Assembly (NCBI GenBank): GCA_028383925.1
Contig: JAOEWO010000015.1
Span: 1-54,532, forward strand
DNA length: 54,532 nucleotides
Direction: 5' to 3'
DNA from: Winogradskyella sp.
Lineage (GTDB): Bacteria; Bacteroidota; Bacteroidia; Flavobacteriales; Flavobacteriaceae
Shown: positions 28,543 to 37,665 of the stretch, piece after piece
Position numbering within the stretch: the first letter of the stretch is position 1
Layout: each line of letters starts with the position of its first letter
Position numbers and translations under genes: made by a program
The notes under the pieces: generated by a model
The model's database searches: none
What the model was told of the DNA's origin: nothing
The model's input: the letters and a program-made list of their open reading frames with translations, nothing else

Positions 28543-29754
28543 ATGAAAAAATTATACCTTAATTATATAGAATCTTTTAAAGGGTTATCTAAAGAAATTT
28601 GGTGTCTGGCTTTAATAAGTCTAATTAACAGGGCTGGTACTATGGTTATTCCTTTTTTATCATTGTATCTAAAAAAAGATGTAGATTTTAGTAATAATGA
28701 TGTAGGTTGGATTTTGGCATTCTTCGGAATTGGCTCAGTTATAGGCTCGTGGCTTGGCGGTAAACTAACAGATAAAATAGGCTTTTACAAAGTGATAAGT
28801 TTTAGTCTTTTCTTTACCGGGTTAAGTTTTGTAGCCTTACAATATATAACGACGTTTTGGGGCTTGTGTTTTGGCATATTACTTTTAATGAGTATTGCAG
28901 ATACGTTTAGACCAGCGCTTTTTGTATCCTTAAAAGCCTATAGTAAACCAGAAAATAGAACACGATCTTTAGCTTTAATTAGACTCGCCATAAATGCCGG
29001 AATGGGTATAGGACCAACTGTTGCAGGTTTAATTATTGTAGTTAACGGTTATAATATTTTATTTTGGATTGATGGTTTAACATGTATAGCAGCTATTCTT
29101 TTATTTCGTTATTTGGTAAAAGCACCTAAAAAACTAATTTATAAAACAGAAATCGAAGCGCCTACAGTTGTTAAAAACACGGTTTATAAAGACAAAACAT
29201 ATTATATATTTTTATCTATTTGTTTCTTATTTGGCATGGCGTTTTTTCAGTTAATATTTACGTTGCCATTATACTACGAAGAAGTATTTGGATTAAACGA
29301 ATTTAAAATAGGCCTCTTAATGTTTGTAAATGTGGCCATTATAGTAATTTTTGAAATGCCTATGGTGCATTATTTAGAAAAGAAAATAATACCTGTAATA
29401 AAGCACATTACAATGGCACTTGCATTATTAGCACTTAGTTATTATGTGTTATATGATAATTATTGGATTGGTATTATAGTGGTTAGTATCGTGATAATCA
29501 CATTTAGCGAGATGCTAGGATTTCCGTACACAAATAAATTTGCAATTAACAGAGCTAAACAAGGCTTTGAAGGCAGTTATATGGCACTGTATTCTGTTTC
29601 ATTTTCACTTGCTCATATTTTTAGTTCAAAAATAAGCTTAAGTATTATTGATAATTTCGGGTATCACATCAATTGGTTGGTTACAGGGTCTTATGGCACA
29701 CTGGGTGTACTATTATCGCTTTGGCTTCAAAATCGTATAAAAAAGAAATTATAA
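28543..29754 (+). CDS. MFS transporter
   Basis: A 403-residue protein with about 12 membrane helices. The loop between helices 2 and 3 has GSWLGGKLTDKIGFYKVI, the MFS motif A (G..[LF]aDr.G), and helix 4 has the FRPALFVSLKAYSKPENRTR region typical of drug:H+ antiporter-type members. It has no fused domain. Substrate unknown. The 30-bp palindrome immediately upstream may control it; it converges on the Lrp gene. Confidence 0.9.
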   Translation: MKKLYLNYIESFKGLSKEIWCLALISLINRAGTMVIPFLSLYLKKDVDFSNNDVGWILAFFGIGSVIGSWLGGKLTDKIGFYKVISFSLFFTGLSFVALQYITTFWGLCFGILLLMSIADTFRPALFVSLKAYSKPENRTRSLALIRLAINAGMGIGPTVAGLIIVVNGYNILFWIDGLTCIAAILLFRYLVKAPKKLIYKTEIEAPTVVKNTVYKDKTYYIFLSICFLFGMAFFQLIFTLPLYYEEVFGLNEFKIGLLMFVNVAIIVIFEMPMVHYLEKKIIPVIKHITMALALLALSYYVLYDNYWIGIIVVSIVIITFSEMLGFPYTNKFAINRAKQGFEGSYMALYSVSFSLAHIFSSKISLSIIDNFGYHINWLVTGSYGTLGVLLSLWLQNRIKKKL

Positions 29755-29822
29755 GATCTATTAATCCTAGTGATTTATGACTATAATATGTAAATTTCTA
29801 GGATAAGATAGTTTGTGGCAGA

Positions 29823-30266
29823 CTACTTAAGCGCTTTTATTTCGCTATGCTTTACAACATGAGACAACACTATTTGAGTTTTAGTTTCACCATAACTAAT
29901 TAACTGGTCTATAAAAGTCTCTAAATGTTTTTGATTTTTTAAAACCACTTCCATAACAATATTTTCATTGCCTGTAATACGGTAACAATTAACGACCTCA
30001 TCATAAGTTTTTACTTTTTCTAAAAACGGTTTAAGCATGCCCATAAAAGCACGCAATGTTATTAACGCTTTTAACTGATAGCCAGCTTCAAAGGGTGAAA
30101 CAAACGTAGTATAGCCTTGTATAATTTCTGCATCTTCCATTTTTTTTATACGCTCGCCAACTGCCGGAGAACTTACACCAACCCGACGTCCTATTTCTGC
30201 ATTAGACATGCGTGCATTAAGCTGTAAACACTTTAAAATCTTCCAATTTAGGTTATCGATACTCAT
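29823..30266 (-). CDS. Lrp/AsnC-family transcriptional regulator
   Basis: The 147 residues begin with a winged helix-turn-helix (NWKILKCLQLNARMSNAEIGRRVGVSSPAVGERIKKMEDAEII) followed by the RAM/AsnC ligand-binding domain (about 65-140, with VVNCYRITGNENIVMEVVLK). These proteins sense amino acids as octamers. It is a single gene converging with the MFS transporter; regulation of that neighbour is possible but not shown. Confidence 0.93.
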   Translation of the reverse strand: MSIDNLNWKILKCLQLNARMSNAEIGRRVGVSSPAVGERIKKMEDAEIIQGYTTFVSPFEAGYQLKALITLRAFMGMLKPFLEKVKTYDEVVNCYRITGNENIVMEVVLKNQKHLETFIDQLISYGETKTQIVLSHVVKHSEIKALK

Positions 30267-30304
30267 TTGATGTTTTTTAAGCGAAATTAACAGTAATATT
30301 AAAG

Positions 30305-30312
30305 CAAATATA
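30305..30312 (-). promoter_or_regulatory. -7 promoter box TATATTTG for the Lrp gene
   Basis: Exact TAnnTTTG match on the minus strand, 38 bases upstream of the start codon. Confidence 0.5.
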
Positions 30313-30381
30313 CAATTTTGCCTTAATAATTAAAGTGAAATATTACAACTAGTTCTTAATTTCGTGATAATTGCTAATAAA

Positions 30382-30777
30382 ATGAACTATAATCTGCCAT
30401 CGCATTTATCTGATATGCCTATTTACAAAAAGGCCATGGAGATTATTATATTATCTCGAAGTATATCGACATATCTTAATCAAGACTTGTCATATTTAGA
30501 TGCCAACGGAAAAGAAGATAATAATATTTATTTTTCGGGAGATATTGTGCAGCAATCTAGCAATTTAGCACCAGAAATTATTAATGCTGAGCGCGAAAAG
30601 TATTCAGACAAAAAACACAAACATTTAGAAAGTTTAGACAAGCTAACTTATAGACTGTATACTAATTGTAAACGGTTAGAACGCTCTAACAGTAATGGCA
30701 AAGATTACCTCCCTATGCTTCGCTACGAGCTGCGTAAATTTAGAAAATTACAACATAATTGGATGTTGACTTTATAA
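30382..30777 (+). CDS. four-helix-bundle-like hypothetical protein
   Basis: A 131-residue, all-helical soluble protein: MPIYKKAMEIIILSRSISTYL, a DIVQQSSNLAPEIINAE helix and two further basic helices. The layout resembles S23/bAvd-type four-helix bundle proteins, though I cannot be sure of the family. I prefer the ATG at 30382 to a GTG six codons earlier. Function unknown; it is divergent from the Lrp gene and convergent with the DEAD-box gene. Confidence 0.65.
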   Translation: MNYNLPSHLSDMPIYKKAMEIIILSRSISTYLNQDLSYLDANGKEDNNIYFSGDIVQQSSNLAPEIINAEREKYSDKKHKHLESLDKLTYRLYTNCKRLERSNSNGKDYLPMLRYELRKFRKLQHNWMLTL

Positions 30778-30792
30778 TACAAAAACTACTTT

Positions 30793-31407
30793 TTATTTTT
30801 GTTGAAACATATGCGCATTATGCATAAATGAATTCTTATAATTCTCTATTTTTTTATTCATTTCATCAGCAATAATTACAAACTGGCATTTTGTAAGACT
30901 TTCTGATAGTCTTAAAATGTGATTGTAAGAATTATTTCTGCCCATATAATCTGCATCTTCAATAGCAAACAATTGAACTTCACCTAAGTGAATACCATTT
31001 AAAAAATATAATTTACTTAATCTCGCAGGACTAGCAATAACGATATCCTGACCAAAATAAATTTCCTTTTTTTGTTTTTCACTATCATACTCGTCATAAG
31101 CGGCATAGACTCTTAAATCTGTATTTTTTGTGAAACGTTCAAATTCATCCTTTAAAGCTAAGGCATGATTTTTATTCTCTACAACAATAATCGCTCGAGG
31201 TGAGTCTTCAAAAGCCTCTGCCTTTAATTTATGAATTGTCGCAATTATAAGTGCTGTTGTTTTCCCCGTACTCTTTGGTGCAATTATATAAGCATCTGAG
31301 CCACCTTTTAATGTTGGCAACACTTTTTTCTGAAGCGCATTTGAGGTTTCAAAACCAGCATTTTCTAATGATTCTTTTAATAATGGGTGTAATTTTTTGA
31401 AAGACAT
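30793..31407 (-). CDS. single-domain DEAD-box-type ATPase (RecA1 domain only)
   Basis: The 204-residue protein matches only the first RecA domain of DEAD-box helicases: F..L...L...G phenylalanine/Q-motif region at the N-terminus (5-35), Walker A APKSTGKTT (43-51), motif Ib-like ASPARL (125-130), and EDAD (150-153) in place of DEAD. The second RecA domain (motifs IV-VI) is absent and the frame ends with an ordinary stop after NAHMFQQK. A lone RecA1 cannot unwind RNA by the usual two-domain closure. The gene starts 4 bases after the OsmC stop. Confidence 0.8.
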   Translation of the reverse strand: MSFKKLHPLLKESLENAGFETSNALQKKVLPTLKGGSDAYIIAPKSTGKTTALIIATIHKLKAEAFEDSPRAIIVVENKNHALALKDEFERFTKNTDLRVYAAYDEYDSEKQKKEIYFGQDIVIASPARLSKLYFLNGIHLGEVQLFAIEDADYMGRNNSYNHILRLSESLTKCQFVIIADEMNKKIENYKNSFMHNAHMFQQK

Positions 31408-31411
31408 AATG

Positions 31412-31882
31412 TTATTCTGCTATTTTTATTTGAGGCTTATGCGTTATTGGCACGCTACTAGAGTTTGCTATAAAACAAAGACGGTTTGCTTCTGTATGAA
31501 GACTAAGTGCCAAATCTATTTTATTTTTTTCTAAAATGGTAACTATAGGCGATAATACTACAGAAATAAATGCACCACTTCCATCTGTGTTTAGTTGTAA
31601 TGTGCCCGATGTTTCATCTAAATAGTCTATTAAAGTAATGTTATTTTTGTTGCACAAATACATATAAGACATCATATGACAAGATGAAAGTGCTGCTAAA
31701 AATAAATCTTCAGGATTGTGTTTTGTTTTATCTCCTTTAAATTCTTTTGCTGCTGAAACGGTTAACACTGCTTTATCTTTAATATAAACCTGATGTGTTT
31801 TAGAATTTGAAAAAACACCAGAGTTCTGTTTTTTATTTACAAAAGACCAATTTGTTTTTACTTTAAATTCTTTTTCTATCAT
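31412..31882 (-). CDS. OsmC-family protein
   Basis: The 156 residues have the OsmC/Ohr pattern: GDKTKHNPEDLFLAALSSCHMMSYMYLCNKN, with the cysteine typical of peroxide-reducing OsmC relatives, and a second conserved stretch ending SLHTEANRLCFIANSS with the second cysteine. These homodimers reduce organic hydroperoxides. Its start overlaps the stop of the transposase gene by 4 bases (ATGA); the DEAD-box gene follows after 4 bases. Confidence 0.9.
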   Translation of the reverse strand: MIEKEFKVKTNWSFVNKKQNSGVFSNSKTHQVYIKDKAVLTVSAAKEFKGDKTKHNPEDLFLAALSSCHMMSYMYLCNKNNITLIDYLDETSGTLQLNTDGSGAFISVVLSPIVTILEKNKIDLALSLHTEANRLCFIANSSSVPITHKPQIKIAE

Positions 31883-32319
31883 GTTTTATTGAGTGTATCA
31901 TTATCCCATTTTGAAGGATTATTTTGAATGTAATCTGAAATATTTTGATAAGCCTTATCATTTCTAATTATATGAACGTGAAATGAACGCTTCCATCTAA
32001 ATTCTAAAAAACCTGTTTTACGAATCAATTTTGATGATGTGGTTTTTAAGGCGCCAACTAATTCTGATAATGATTTTATTTTTAATTCCTTATCTGAAAC
32101 TAAACTGCGATCTATTTCTAATATCGCATGCACATGATTTGGCATAACAACTTTTGCATGCGTCACCAAATATGCATACCTATCTTGCAACCAATCTAAC
32201 TGCAAATCAACGATTTTTCCATATTCATTTAATTGCATTATTTTTTGGGCTGAATTTTTATTCTTGAAATCTGGCTGTACGGACAAGTCGCGACTTGTCC
32301 CTACGGATTGCGGAATCAT
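31879..32319 (-). CDS. REP-associated tyrosine transposase (RAYT), N-terminus atypical
   Basis: The core from about QLNEYGKIVDLQLDWLQ contains the HUH motif VVMPNHVHAI, then RWKRSFHVHIIRNDKAY and DYIQNNPSKW with the candidate catalytic tyrosine, as in RAYT/TnpA_REP Y1 transposases. The usual first strand (YFVTIC-like) is missing: upstream residues are translated from a REP palindrome and from the end of icmF. A TTG-started frame reaches 32409 and overlaps icmF by 35 bases; I give the ATG at 32319 as the likeliest start, with ATG 32238 as an alternative. Two REP palindromes lie at its 5' side. It may be a decayed copy. Confidence 0.72.
   Translation of the reverse strand: MIPQSVGTSRDLSVQPDFKNKNSAQKIMQLNEYGKIVDLQLDWLQDRYAYLVTHAKVVMPNHVHAILEIDRSLVSDKELKIKSLSELVGALKTTSSKLIRKTGFLEFRWKRSFHVHIIRNDKAYQNISDYIQNNPSKWDNDTLNKT
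32281..32300. repeat. REP palindrome, copy 1 (inside 5' end of RAYT frame)
   Basis: Perfect 20-bp palindrome with arms GGACAAGTCG/CGACTTGTCC, flanked by GTAC on the left and CTACGG on the right. It lies inside the extended transposase frame and is 47 bases from copy 2. Association with a RAYT gene is the defining feature of REP elements. Confidence 0.9.
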
Positions 32320-32347
32320 TGCAAATTCTTTCACAAAACATCGATAC

Positions 32348-32367
32348 GGACAAGTCGCGACTTGTCC
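32348..32367. repeat. REP palindrome, copy 2 (between icmF and RAYT)
   Basis: Identical perfect 20-bp palindrome, flanked by TAC on the left and TACGGG on the right, ending 7 bases before the icmF stop codon on the minus strand. As an RNA it would form a stable hairpin right after icmF. Confidence 0.9.
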
Positions 32368-32374
32368 TACGGGA

Positions 32375-35300
32375 TTACATATTACGACGATACTGCCCTC
32401 CAACCTCAAACAACGCAGAGGTGATTTGGCCTAAAGAACACACCTTACAAACTTCCATTAACGCTTCAAAAATATTCTGATTGCTAATGGCTCTTTCTTG
32501 CAAGTCTCTTAATAATTCATCAGTATTATGTGCTTCATGAAGATGCTTTAATATTTCAATTTGATATTGTTTTTCTTCTTCCGTCGCTCTAATCACTTCC
32601 TTCGGTACAACCGTTGGCGACCCTTTACTACTTAAAAAGGTATTGACACCAATAATTGGGAATTCACCATTATGCTTTAAGGTTTCATAATACAAACTCT
32701 CTTCTTGTATTTTAGAACGTTGGTACATGGTTTCCATAGCGCCTAAAACGCCTCCACGTTCTGTAATGCGATCAAATTCTAATAAAACGGCTTCTTCAAC
32801 TAAATCGGTTAATTCTTCAATAATGAATGAGCCTTGAATTGGATTTTCATTCTTAGCTAAACCTAATTCTTTATTGATGATTAATTGAATGGCCATGGCA
32901 CGTCTTACAGACTCCTCTGTTGGTGTAGTAATAGCTTCATCATACGCATTGGTATGTAACGAATTACAATTATCATAAATAGCATACAAAGCTTGAAGCG
33001 TTGTACGGATGTCATTAAAGTCAATTTCTTGAGCGTGCAAACTACGACCCGAAGTCTGAATATGATACTTCAACATCTGAGCTCTAGAATTGGCTCCGTA
33101 TTTATTCTTCATGGCTTTAGCCCAAATCTTACGAGCCACACGACCAATAACCGCATATTCTGGGTCGATTCCGTTTGAAAAGAAGAATGATAAATTTGGT
33201 CCAAACTTATTAATATCCATGCCTCTACTTAAGTAATATTCTACATAAGTAAATCCGTTAGATAAGGTCAATGCTAATTGCGTAATTGGGTTTGCACCTG
33301 CTTCTGCAATATGATAACCCGAAATAGATACCGAATAAAAGTTACGAACGTTATTTTCTATAAAATACTCTTGCACATCTCCCATTAAACGAATGGCAAA
33401 TTCAGTAGAGAAAATACACGTATTTTGAGCCTGATCTTCTTTTAAAATATCGGCTTGTACAGTTCCTCTAACCTGGGCAATTGTTTTTGTCTTAATATCT
33501 AAATACACATCTGCTGGTAACACTTGGTCTCCTGTAAGCCCCAAAAGCATTAAGCCTAAACCATTGTTTCCTTCTGGTAATTCACCATTGTACCTTGGAC
33601 GTTCTTTGCCTTTGTAAAGCTTGGCGATTTTTGCCTCTACTTCTTTTTCTAAGCCGTTTTCTTTAATGTAGATTTCACATTGCTGATCGATGGCTGCATT
33701 CATAAAGAAACCAAGCAACATAGGTGCTGGTCCGTTAATAGTCATACTCACCGACGTCATTACATTTGCTAAATCGAACCCAGAATATAATTTCTTAGCA
33801 TCGTCTAAACAACAGATGGACACACCTGCATTTCCGATTTTACCATAAATATCTGGGCGTAAATCCGGATCATTTCCGTAAAGTGTTACACTATCAAAAG
33901 CCGTCGACAAACGTTTTGCTGGTAAGCCCATACTTACATAATGAAAACGTTTGTTGGTACGTTCTGGACCACCTTCACCTGCGAACATACGTGCTGGATC
34001 TTCGCCTGTTCTTTTAAAAGGATATAAGCCTGACGTATATGGAAATTCACCAGGCACATTTTCTTGCAAACACCATCTTAAAATATCTCCCCAAGCTTGG
34101 TACTTTGGTAAAGCGACTTTTGGGATTTGTGTATGTGACAATGACTCTGTATGTGTTTCAATTTTTATTTCTTTATCTCTTACTTTAAAAGAATAGATTG
34201 GGTTTTTGTATTTGTTTAGTTTTTCGTCCCATCCTGTAATAACTTCCCAGTTGTATGGATCTAGATTTAGTTTTACACGGTCAAATTCGGCGATTAATAA
34301 TTTTATAAAATCTCGTGTTGTATCATCCTGAACTTGATTTAGTATCTCATCTTCATTTAAGCCTAATTTTCCAATAAAAGACCTTTCGACTGCGCTCAAG
34401 GTGACATTACCGACAGAACAGATTGTTTTATAAATACCGTATAATTTCTGAGCAACTTCAACTTGGTCATTCGCTGTTTTATCATAAGATCTGTTGCTTT
34501 CTGCAATTTCAGATAAGTAACGTGTTCTCGACGGTGGAATCACAAAAATCTTTTCACTCATTTCATCCGAAATGTGAAATGTAGATTTTAAATCGGCATC
34601 AGCTTTTTCAACCAATTTATCCATGATTGCTTTGTAAAGCGTATTCATTCCTGGATCGTTAAACTGAGAGGCTATGGTTCCGTAAACTGGTAAATCGTCT
34701 TGATGAACATCCCAAAGATTATTGTTACGCATGTATTGTTTCTTCACATCGCGTAAAGCATCAAGAGAACCACGTTTATCAAATTTGTTGATGGCTACTA
34801 AATCTGCAAAATCTAGCATATCAATTTTTTCGAGCTGTGTTGCAGCACCAAATTCTGGTGTCATAACATATAAAGCCACATCACTATGCTCCATAATTTC
34901 GGTATCAGATTGCCCAATACCAGACGTTTCAAGTATAATTAAATCGTATTCTGCAGCCTTTAAAACTTGAATGGCTTCATTGACATATTTAGACAATGCT
35001 AAGTTAGATTGACGTGTTGCCAAACTACGCATATAAACACGTGGTGAGTTAATCGCATTCATACGAATACGGTCACCTAATAATGCACCACCTGTTTTTC
35101 GTTTAGAAGGATCTACCGAAATTAAACCAATTGTCTTCTCAGGAAAATCAATAAGAAAACGTCTTACCAACTCATCTACTAAAGAGGATTTCCCTGCACC
35201 ACCTGTTCCTGTAATACCTAGAACTGGTGTTGAAGAATTTTTATTTTTATCATGAATGATATCTAAAGCGTCTTTTGCTACGTCAGGAAAATTTTCGGCA

Positions 35301-35815
35301 GCAGAAATAACTCTTGCAATGGCTTTCGGGTTTTTTTCATGTAACACATTTGCTTCACCATTAAGTTTATCACCAATAGCATAATCTGACTGTTGTACCA
35401 AATCGTTAATCATGCCTTGAAGCCCTAACTCTCTTCCGTCATCTGGAGAATAGATTCTGGTAATGCCATAATCCATCAATTCTTTAATTTCTTCAGGAAG
35501 AATAACGCCACCTCCACCACCGAAGATTTTAATATGTTCTGCACCTTTTTCTTTAAGCAAATCGTACATGTACTTAAAGTACTCATTATGTCCTCCTTGG
35601 TAAGAGGTCATTGCAATAGCGTTTGCATCTTCTTGAATTGCCGTATTTACGACTTCTTCTACACTTCTATCATGACCTAAATGAATAACTTCGACTCCTG
35701 TAGATTGTATAATACGACGCATTATATTGATGGCAGCATCGTGCCCATCAAATAAAGAGGCAGCAGTTACAATTCTTACTTTATATTTTGGCTTGTATGG
35801 TGGTACTTGTATCAT
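32375..35815 (-). CDS. icmF: IcmF: fused isobutyryl-CoA mutase with MeaB-like G domain
   Basis: The 1146-residue protein has the IcmF order: B12-binding domain with DGHD (23-26), GTPase domain with P-loop GTGGAGKSS (203-211), ETSGIGQSD (about 296) and NKFD (343-346), a linker, then the substrate-binding TIM barrel (from about 585, [20 protein letters not shown] and [12 protein letters not shown]). It interconverts isobutyryl- and n-butyryl-CoA and related acyl-CoAs with adenosylcobalamin; the G domain acts as built-in chaperone. In the linker, residues 469-498 ([11 protein letters not shown] ... EILNQVQDD) derive from two halves of a dispersed DNA repeat inserted in frame. The transposase and OsmC genes follow on the same strand. 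Confidence 0.96.
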   Translation of the reverse strand: MIQVPPYKPKYKVRIVTAASLFDGHDAAINIMRRIIQSTGVEVIHLGHDRSVEEVVNTAIQEDANAIAMTSYQGGHNEYFKYMYDLLKEKGAEHIKIFGGGGGVILPEEIKELMDYGITRIYSPDDGRELGLQGMINDLVQQSDYAIGDKLNGEANVLHEKNPKAIARVISAAENFPDVAKDALDIIHDKNKNSSTPVLGITGTGGAGKSSLVDELVRRFLIDFPEKTIGLISVDPSKRKTGGALLGDRIRMNAINSPRVYMRSLATRQSNLALSKYVNEAIQVLKAAEYDLIILETSGIGQSDTEIMEHSDVALYVMTPEFGAATQLEKIDMLDFADLVAINKFDKRGSLDALRDVKKQYMRNNNLWDVHQDDLPVYGTIASQFNDPGMNTLYKAIMDKLVEKADADLKSTFHISDEMSEKIFVIPPSRTRYLSEIAESNRSYDKTANDQVEVAQKLYGIYKTICSVGNVTLSAVERSFIGKLGLNEDEILNQVQDDTTRDFIKLLIAEFDRVKLNLDPYNWEVITGWDEKLNKYKNPIYSFKVRDKEIKIETHTESLSHTQIPKVALPKYQAWGDILRWCLQENVPGEFPYTSGLYPFKRTGEDPARMFAGEGGPERTNKRFHYVSMGLPAKRLSTAFDSVTLYGNDPDLRPDIYGKIGNAGVSICCLDDAKKLYSGFDLANVMTSVSMTINGPAPMLLGFFMNAAIDQQCEIYIKENGLEKEVEAKIAKLYKGKERPRYNGELPEGNNGLGLMLLGLTGDQVLPADVYLDIKTKTIAQVRGTVQADILKEDQAQNTCIFSTEFAIRLMGDVQEYFIENNVRNFYSVSISGYHIAEAGANPITQLALTLSNGFTYVEYYLSRGMDINKFGPNLSFFFSNGIDPEYAVIGRVARKIWAKAMKNKYGANSRAQMLKYHIQTSGRSLHAQEIDFNDIRTTLQALYAIYDNCNSLHTNAYDEAITTPTEESVRRAMAIQLIINKELGLAKNENPIQGSFIIEELTDLVEEAVLLEFDRITERGGVLGAMETMYQRSKIQEESLYYETLKHNGEFPIIGVNTFLSSKGSPTVVPKEVIRATEEEKQYQIEILKHLHEAHNTDELLRDLQERAISNQNIFEALMEVCKVCSLGQITSALFEVGGQYRRNM
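34322..34409. repeat. repeat-derived segment inside icmF
   Basis: Two pieces, 34322-34350 (contains TCATCCTGAACTTGATTTAG) and 34381-34409 (contains CCTTTCGACTGCGCTCAAGG), match by memory the two ends of a dispersed intergenic element common in flavobacterial genomes. They are read in frame as [10 protein letters not shown] and EILNQVQDD within the linker between the G and mutase domains. Confidence 0.65.
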
Positions 35816-35949
35816 TCTTAATAAATGTTGAATTTAGAGCCACAAATTTAAGGAATATTCAAAAAAGTAAAGCAATAATCATTAATTATATAACAAAGAA
35901 TACGTCTGATTATAACGAGGTACTTTTTGTTATTACACTGTAATTTTAA
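35816..35949. other. upstream region of icmF, nothing recognised
   Basis: First part of an 860-base gap without intact long genes (35816-36675). It should hold the icmF promoter, but I see no exact TAnnTTTG box close to the start. Confidence 0.4.
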
Positions 35950-36093
35950 GAAGTCATTAAGACCCCTACAACAATGAAGGAAATTGTAGTACCTGCTGAG
36001 TACAAAATTATTAAAAGAAGAGTTGTTGATACACCAGCTTCTAAAAACAGTTATTACACAATACCAAACCTAAAGAAGAAACTAATACCTTGA
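35950..36093 (+). pseudogene. fragment of a VPAEYK-repeat protein gene
   Basis: The frame reads VIKTPTTMKEIVVPAEYKII then KRRVVDTPAS, two successive copies of the ~22-residue VPAEYK.(I/V)..RVV.TPA motif known from larger flavobacterial envelope proteins, and then runs into unrelated sequence and a stop at 36091. There is an ATG at 35974 within the motif but stops precede it (35947), so this is a leftover piece rather than a gene. The remainder of the parent gene is not in the window. Confidence 0.6.
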
Positions 36094-36275
36094 ATTCTTT
36101 AACTCTACAATACAAATTATAACGTTAAAATATATAAAAATAGCGTTTAGATAAGCACGAGTTAATGATTAAAAACTTGTAATATAAACAAGCAAATACC
36201 AACGGATTAAGCACTTAGTAGCGATTATATATAGTGTTATTTGTAGTACGTGGGTTTAGCACAAATTTAATTAAA

Positions 36276-36407
36276 ATGAAAGAAACTTTAAGAAAAAGAT
36301 TAGAAGATGTAATAAGTAGAATTGATGCAAGGTGTGAACAACTACGTAAGAAGGTTTTAGAATACAAAGAAGATAATGAGTATGAAAGTGCTGTTAAATA
36401 CAGATAA
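36276..36407 (+). CDS. possible 43-residue basic helical protein
   Basis: ATG at 36276 opens a frame starting MKETLRKRLEDVISRIDARC and ending ESAVKYR: a highly charged amphipathic helix. It lies in the debris region after the VPAEYK fragment. The rest of the gap, 36408-36675, shows nothing. It may be a remnant of a longer helical protein; in-frame sequence continues only briefly after the stop. Confidence 0.35.
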   Translation: MKETLRKRLEDVISRIDARCEQLRKKVLEYKEDNEYESAVKYR

Positions 36408-36675
36408 TTGAAAATGGTGTCACAATCTCTTAAAAAGTTATTATAGTAGTATTACACAACACGCTTTATCACAATCAATTTGAGAACAACAAGCATCTTG
36501 AGTTATACCGAGGATGGTAATGTATTTCTTATGCGTTTTTACACCAACAGGTTTGTTACTTTGTGTTAGCAGTTAAGTATCACAATTAATACACCATAAA
36601 AAGCATAATAGAAATAAGATTTAATAGCCTTTCATTTATAAAAATTTATCTTAGCTAAATATAAAACCTTACATC

Positions 36676-37383
36676 ATGACTAAGAAAATTTTTACGTTAC
36701 TTATTATTTTTAACCTAATCTCATGTGCAGAGCTACAGCAAGTTGTTAACTCATTACCACAAGCCGAAGCTGTGTTAAGCAATACCGATATTGCCTCAGG
36801 ACTAAAACAGGCTTTAGATTTAGGAATAGACAAACAAGTTTCTAAACTCACACAAAAAGATGGCTTTTTTAAGAATGAATTGGTTAAAATAGTATTACCA
36901 GAAGAGTTACAAAAAGTAGATAATACTTTAAGAAAAATAGGCTTAGGCAGTTTAGCAGATGATGGTCTAAAAGTATTAAACAGAGCTGCTGAAGAAGCTG
37001 TAAAAGAAGCGACACCAATTTTTATAAATGCAATAAAAGGGATGAGTTTTGATGATGCTAAAAAAATTCTTTTGGGTGACGATAGTGCCGCTACAAATTA
37101 TTTAACATTAAAAACTCAAACTGATCTTTACAATAAATTTAAGCCAGTTATTACCAACTCTTTTAGTAAAGTTGGTGCAGATAAAATTTGGACTAATCTT
37201 ATAACAAAATACAACAGCATACCACTAACTAATAATGTAAACCCAGACTTAACAGACTATGTAACCAAACAAGCTTTAAAAGGTGTTTACACAATGATAG
37301 CTGTTGAAGAAAAAGAGATTAGAAATAAAGTTTCATCTAGAAACACCAATTTACTTAAGAAGGTATTTGCTTTACAAGATTAG
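36676..37383 (+). CDS. DUF4197 lipoprotein
   Basis: The 235-residue protein has a lipoprotein signal (LIIFNLISCAELQ, Cys17). The mature sequence is helical, with SDIASGLKQAL-type start (TDIASGLKQALDLGIDKQVSKL), DDGLKVLNRAAEEAVKEATPIF and GMSFDDAKKILLGDDSAATNYL; these mark DUF4197, a periplasmic/outer-membrane family of unknown function. A near-consensus box TATCTTAG lies about 25 bases upstream. The short basic gene at 37468 follows. Confidence 0.9.
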   Translation: MTKKIFTLLIIFNLISCAELQQVVNSLPQAEAVLSNTDIASGLKQALDLGIDKQVSKLTQKDGFFKNELVKIVLPEELQKVDNTLRKIGLGSLADDGLKVLNRAAEEAVKEATPIFINAIKGMSFDDAKKILLGDDSAATNYLTLKTQTDLYNKFKPVITNSFSKVGADKIWTNLITKYNSIPLTNNVNPDLTDYVTKQALKGVYTMIAVEEKEIRNKVSSRNTNLLKKVFALQD

Positions 37384-37467
37384 ATATTGTTAATAAATAT
37401 GTTAAAATCTCACAATATTCTCTATTTGAAGTCATAATTTTTCACTAGCTTTTAACACCTACAAAAC

Positions 37468-37665
37468 ATGCCCCATTCAAAAAAATTAATCCAAAAAAAA
37501 AGAAAGCTAAAAAAGAAGTACATTCAACTTATTGAAGAAGCCTATAACTTAAGGCAAACAGAACCTGCTTTAAGCGATATCGCTGAATTTGAAGCCACTT
37601 TAGTACTCAACAAAATTAACAAGTTAAAATTTATAATTGTTGATACTGAGCTACAACTAATTTAA
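37468..37665 (+). CDS. Lacal_2735-like small helical protein
   Basis: A 65-residue protein with a lysine-rich first helix (KKLIQKKRKLKKKYIQLIEEAYNLRQTE), a SDIAEFEATLVLNKINKL second helix and a hydrophobic end. The pattern KKYE.LL.EA..L..T...SD....EA..VL..I resembles the Lacal_2735 family of small flavobacterial proteins of unknown function. Assignment is from memory of the pattern. Confidence 0.6.
   Translation: MPHSKKLIQKKRKLKKKYIQLIEEAYNLRQTEPALSDIAEFEATLVLNKINKLKFIIVDTELQLI

Noticed and set aside
29764..29804. 7-bp inverted repeat ATCCTAG/CTAGGAT between the MFS and Lrp genes
   Set aside because: 27-base loop and no T run, so too weak to call a terminator.
32320..32409. TTG-started extension of the transposase
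   Set aside because: Its residues come from a REP palindrome and the out-of-frame end of icmF and match no transposase sequence I know.
30793..32409. defence island (helicase, transposase, OsmC side by side)
   Set aside because: The helicase has one domain, OsmC is a stress enzyme and the transposase is of REP type; no nuclease or other defence domain is nearby.
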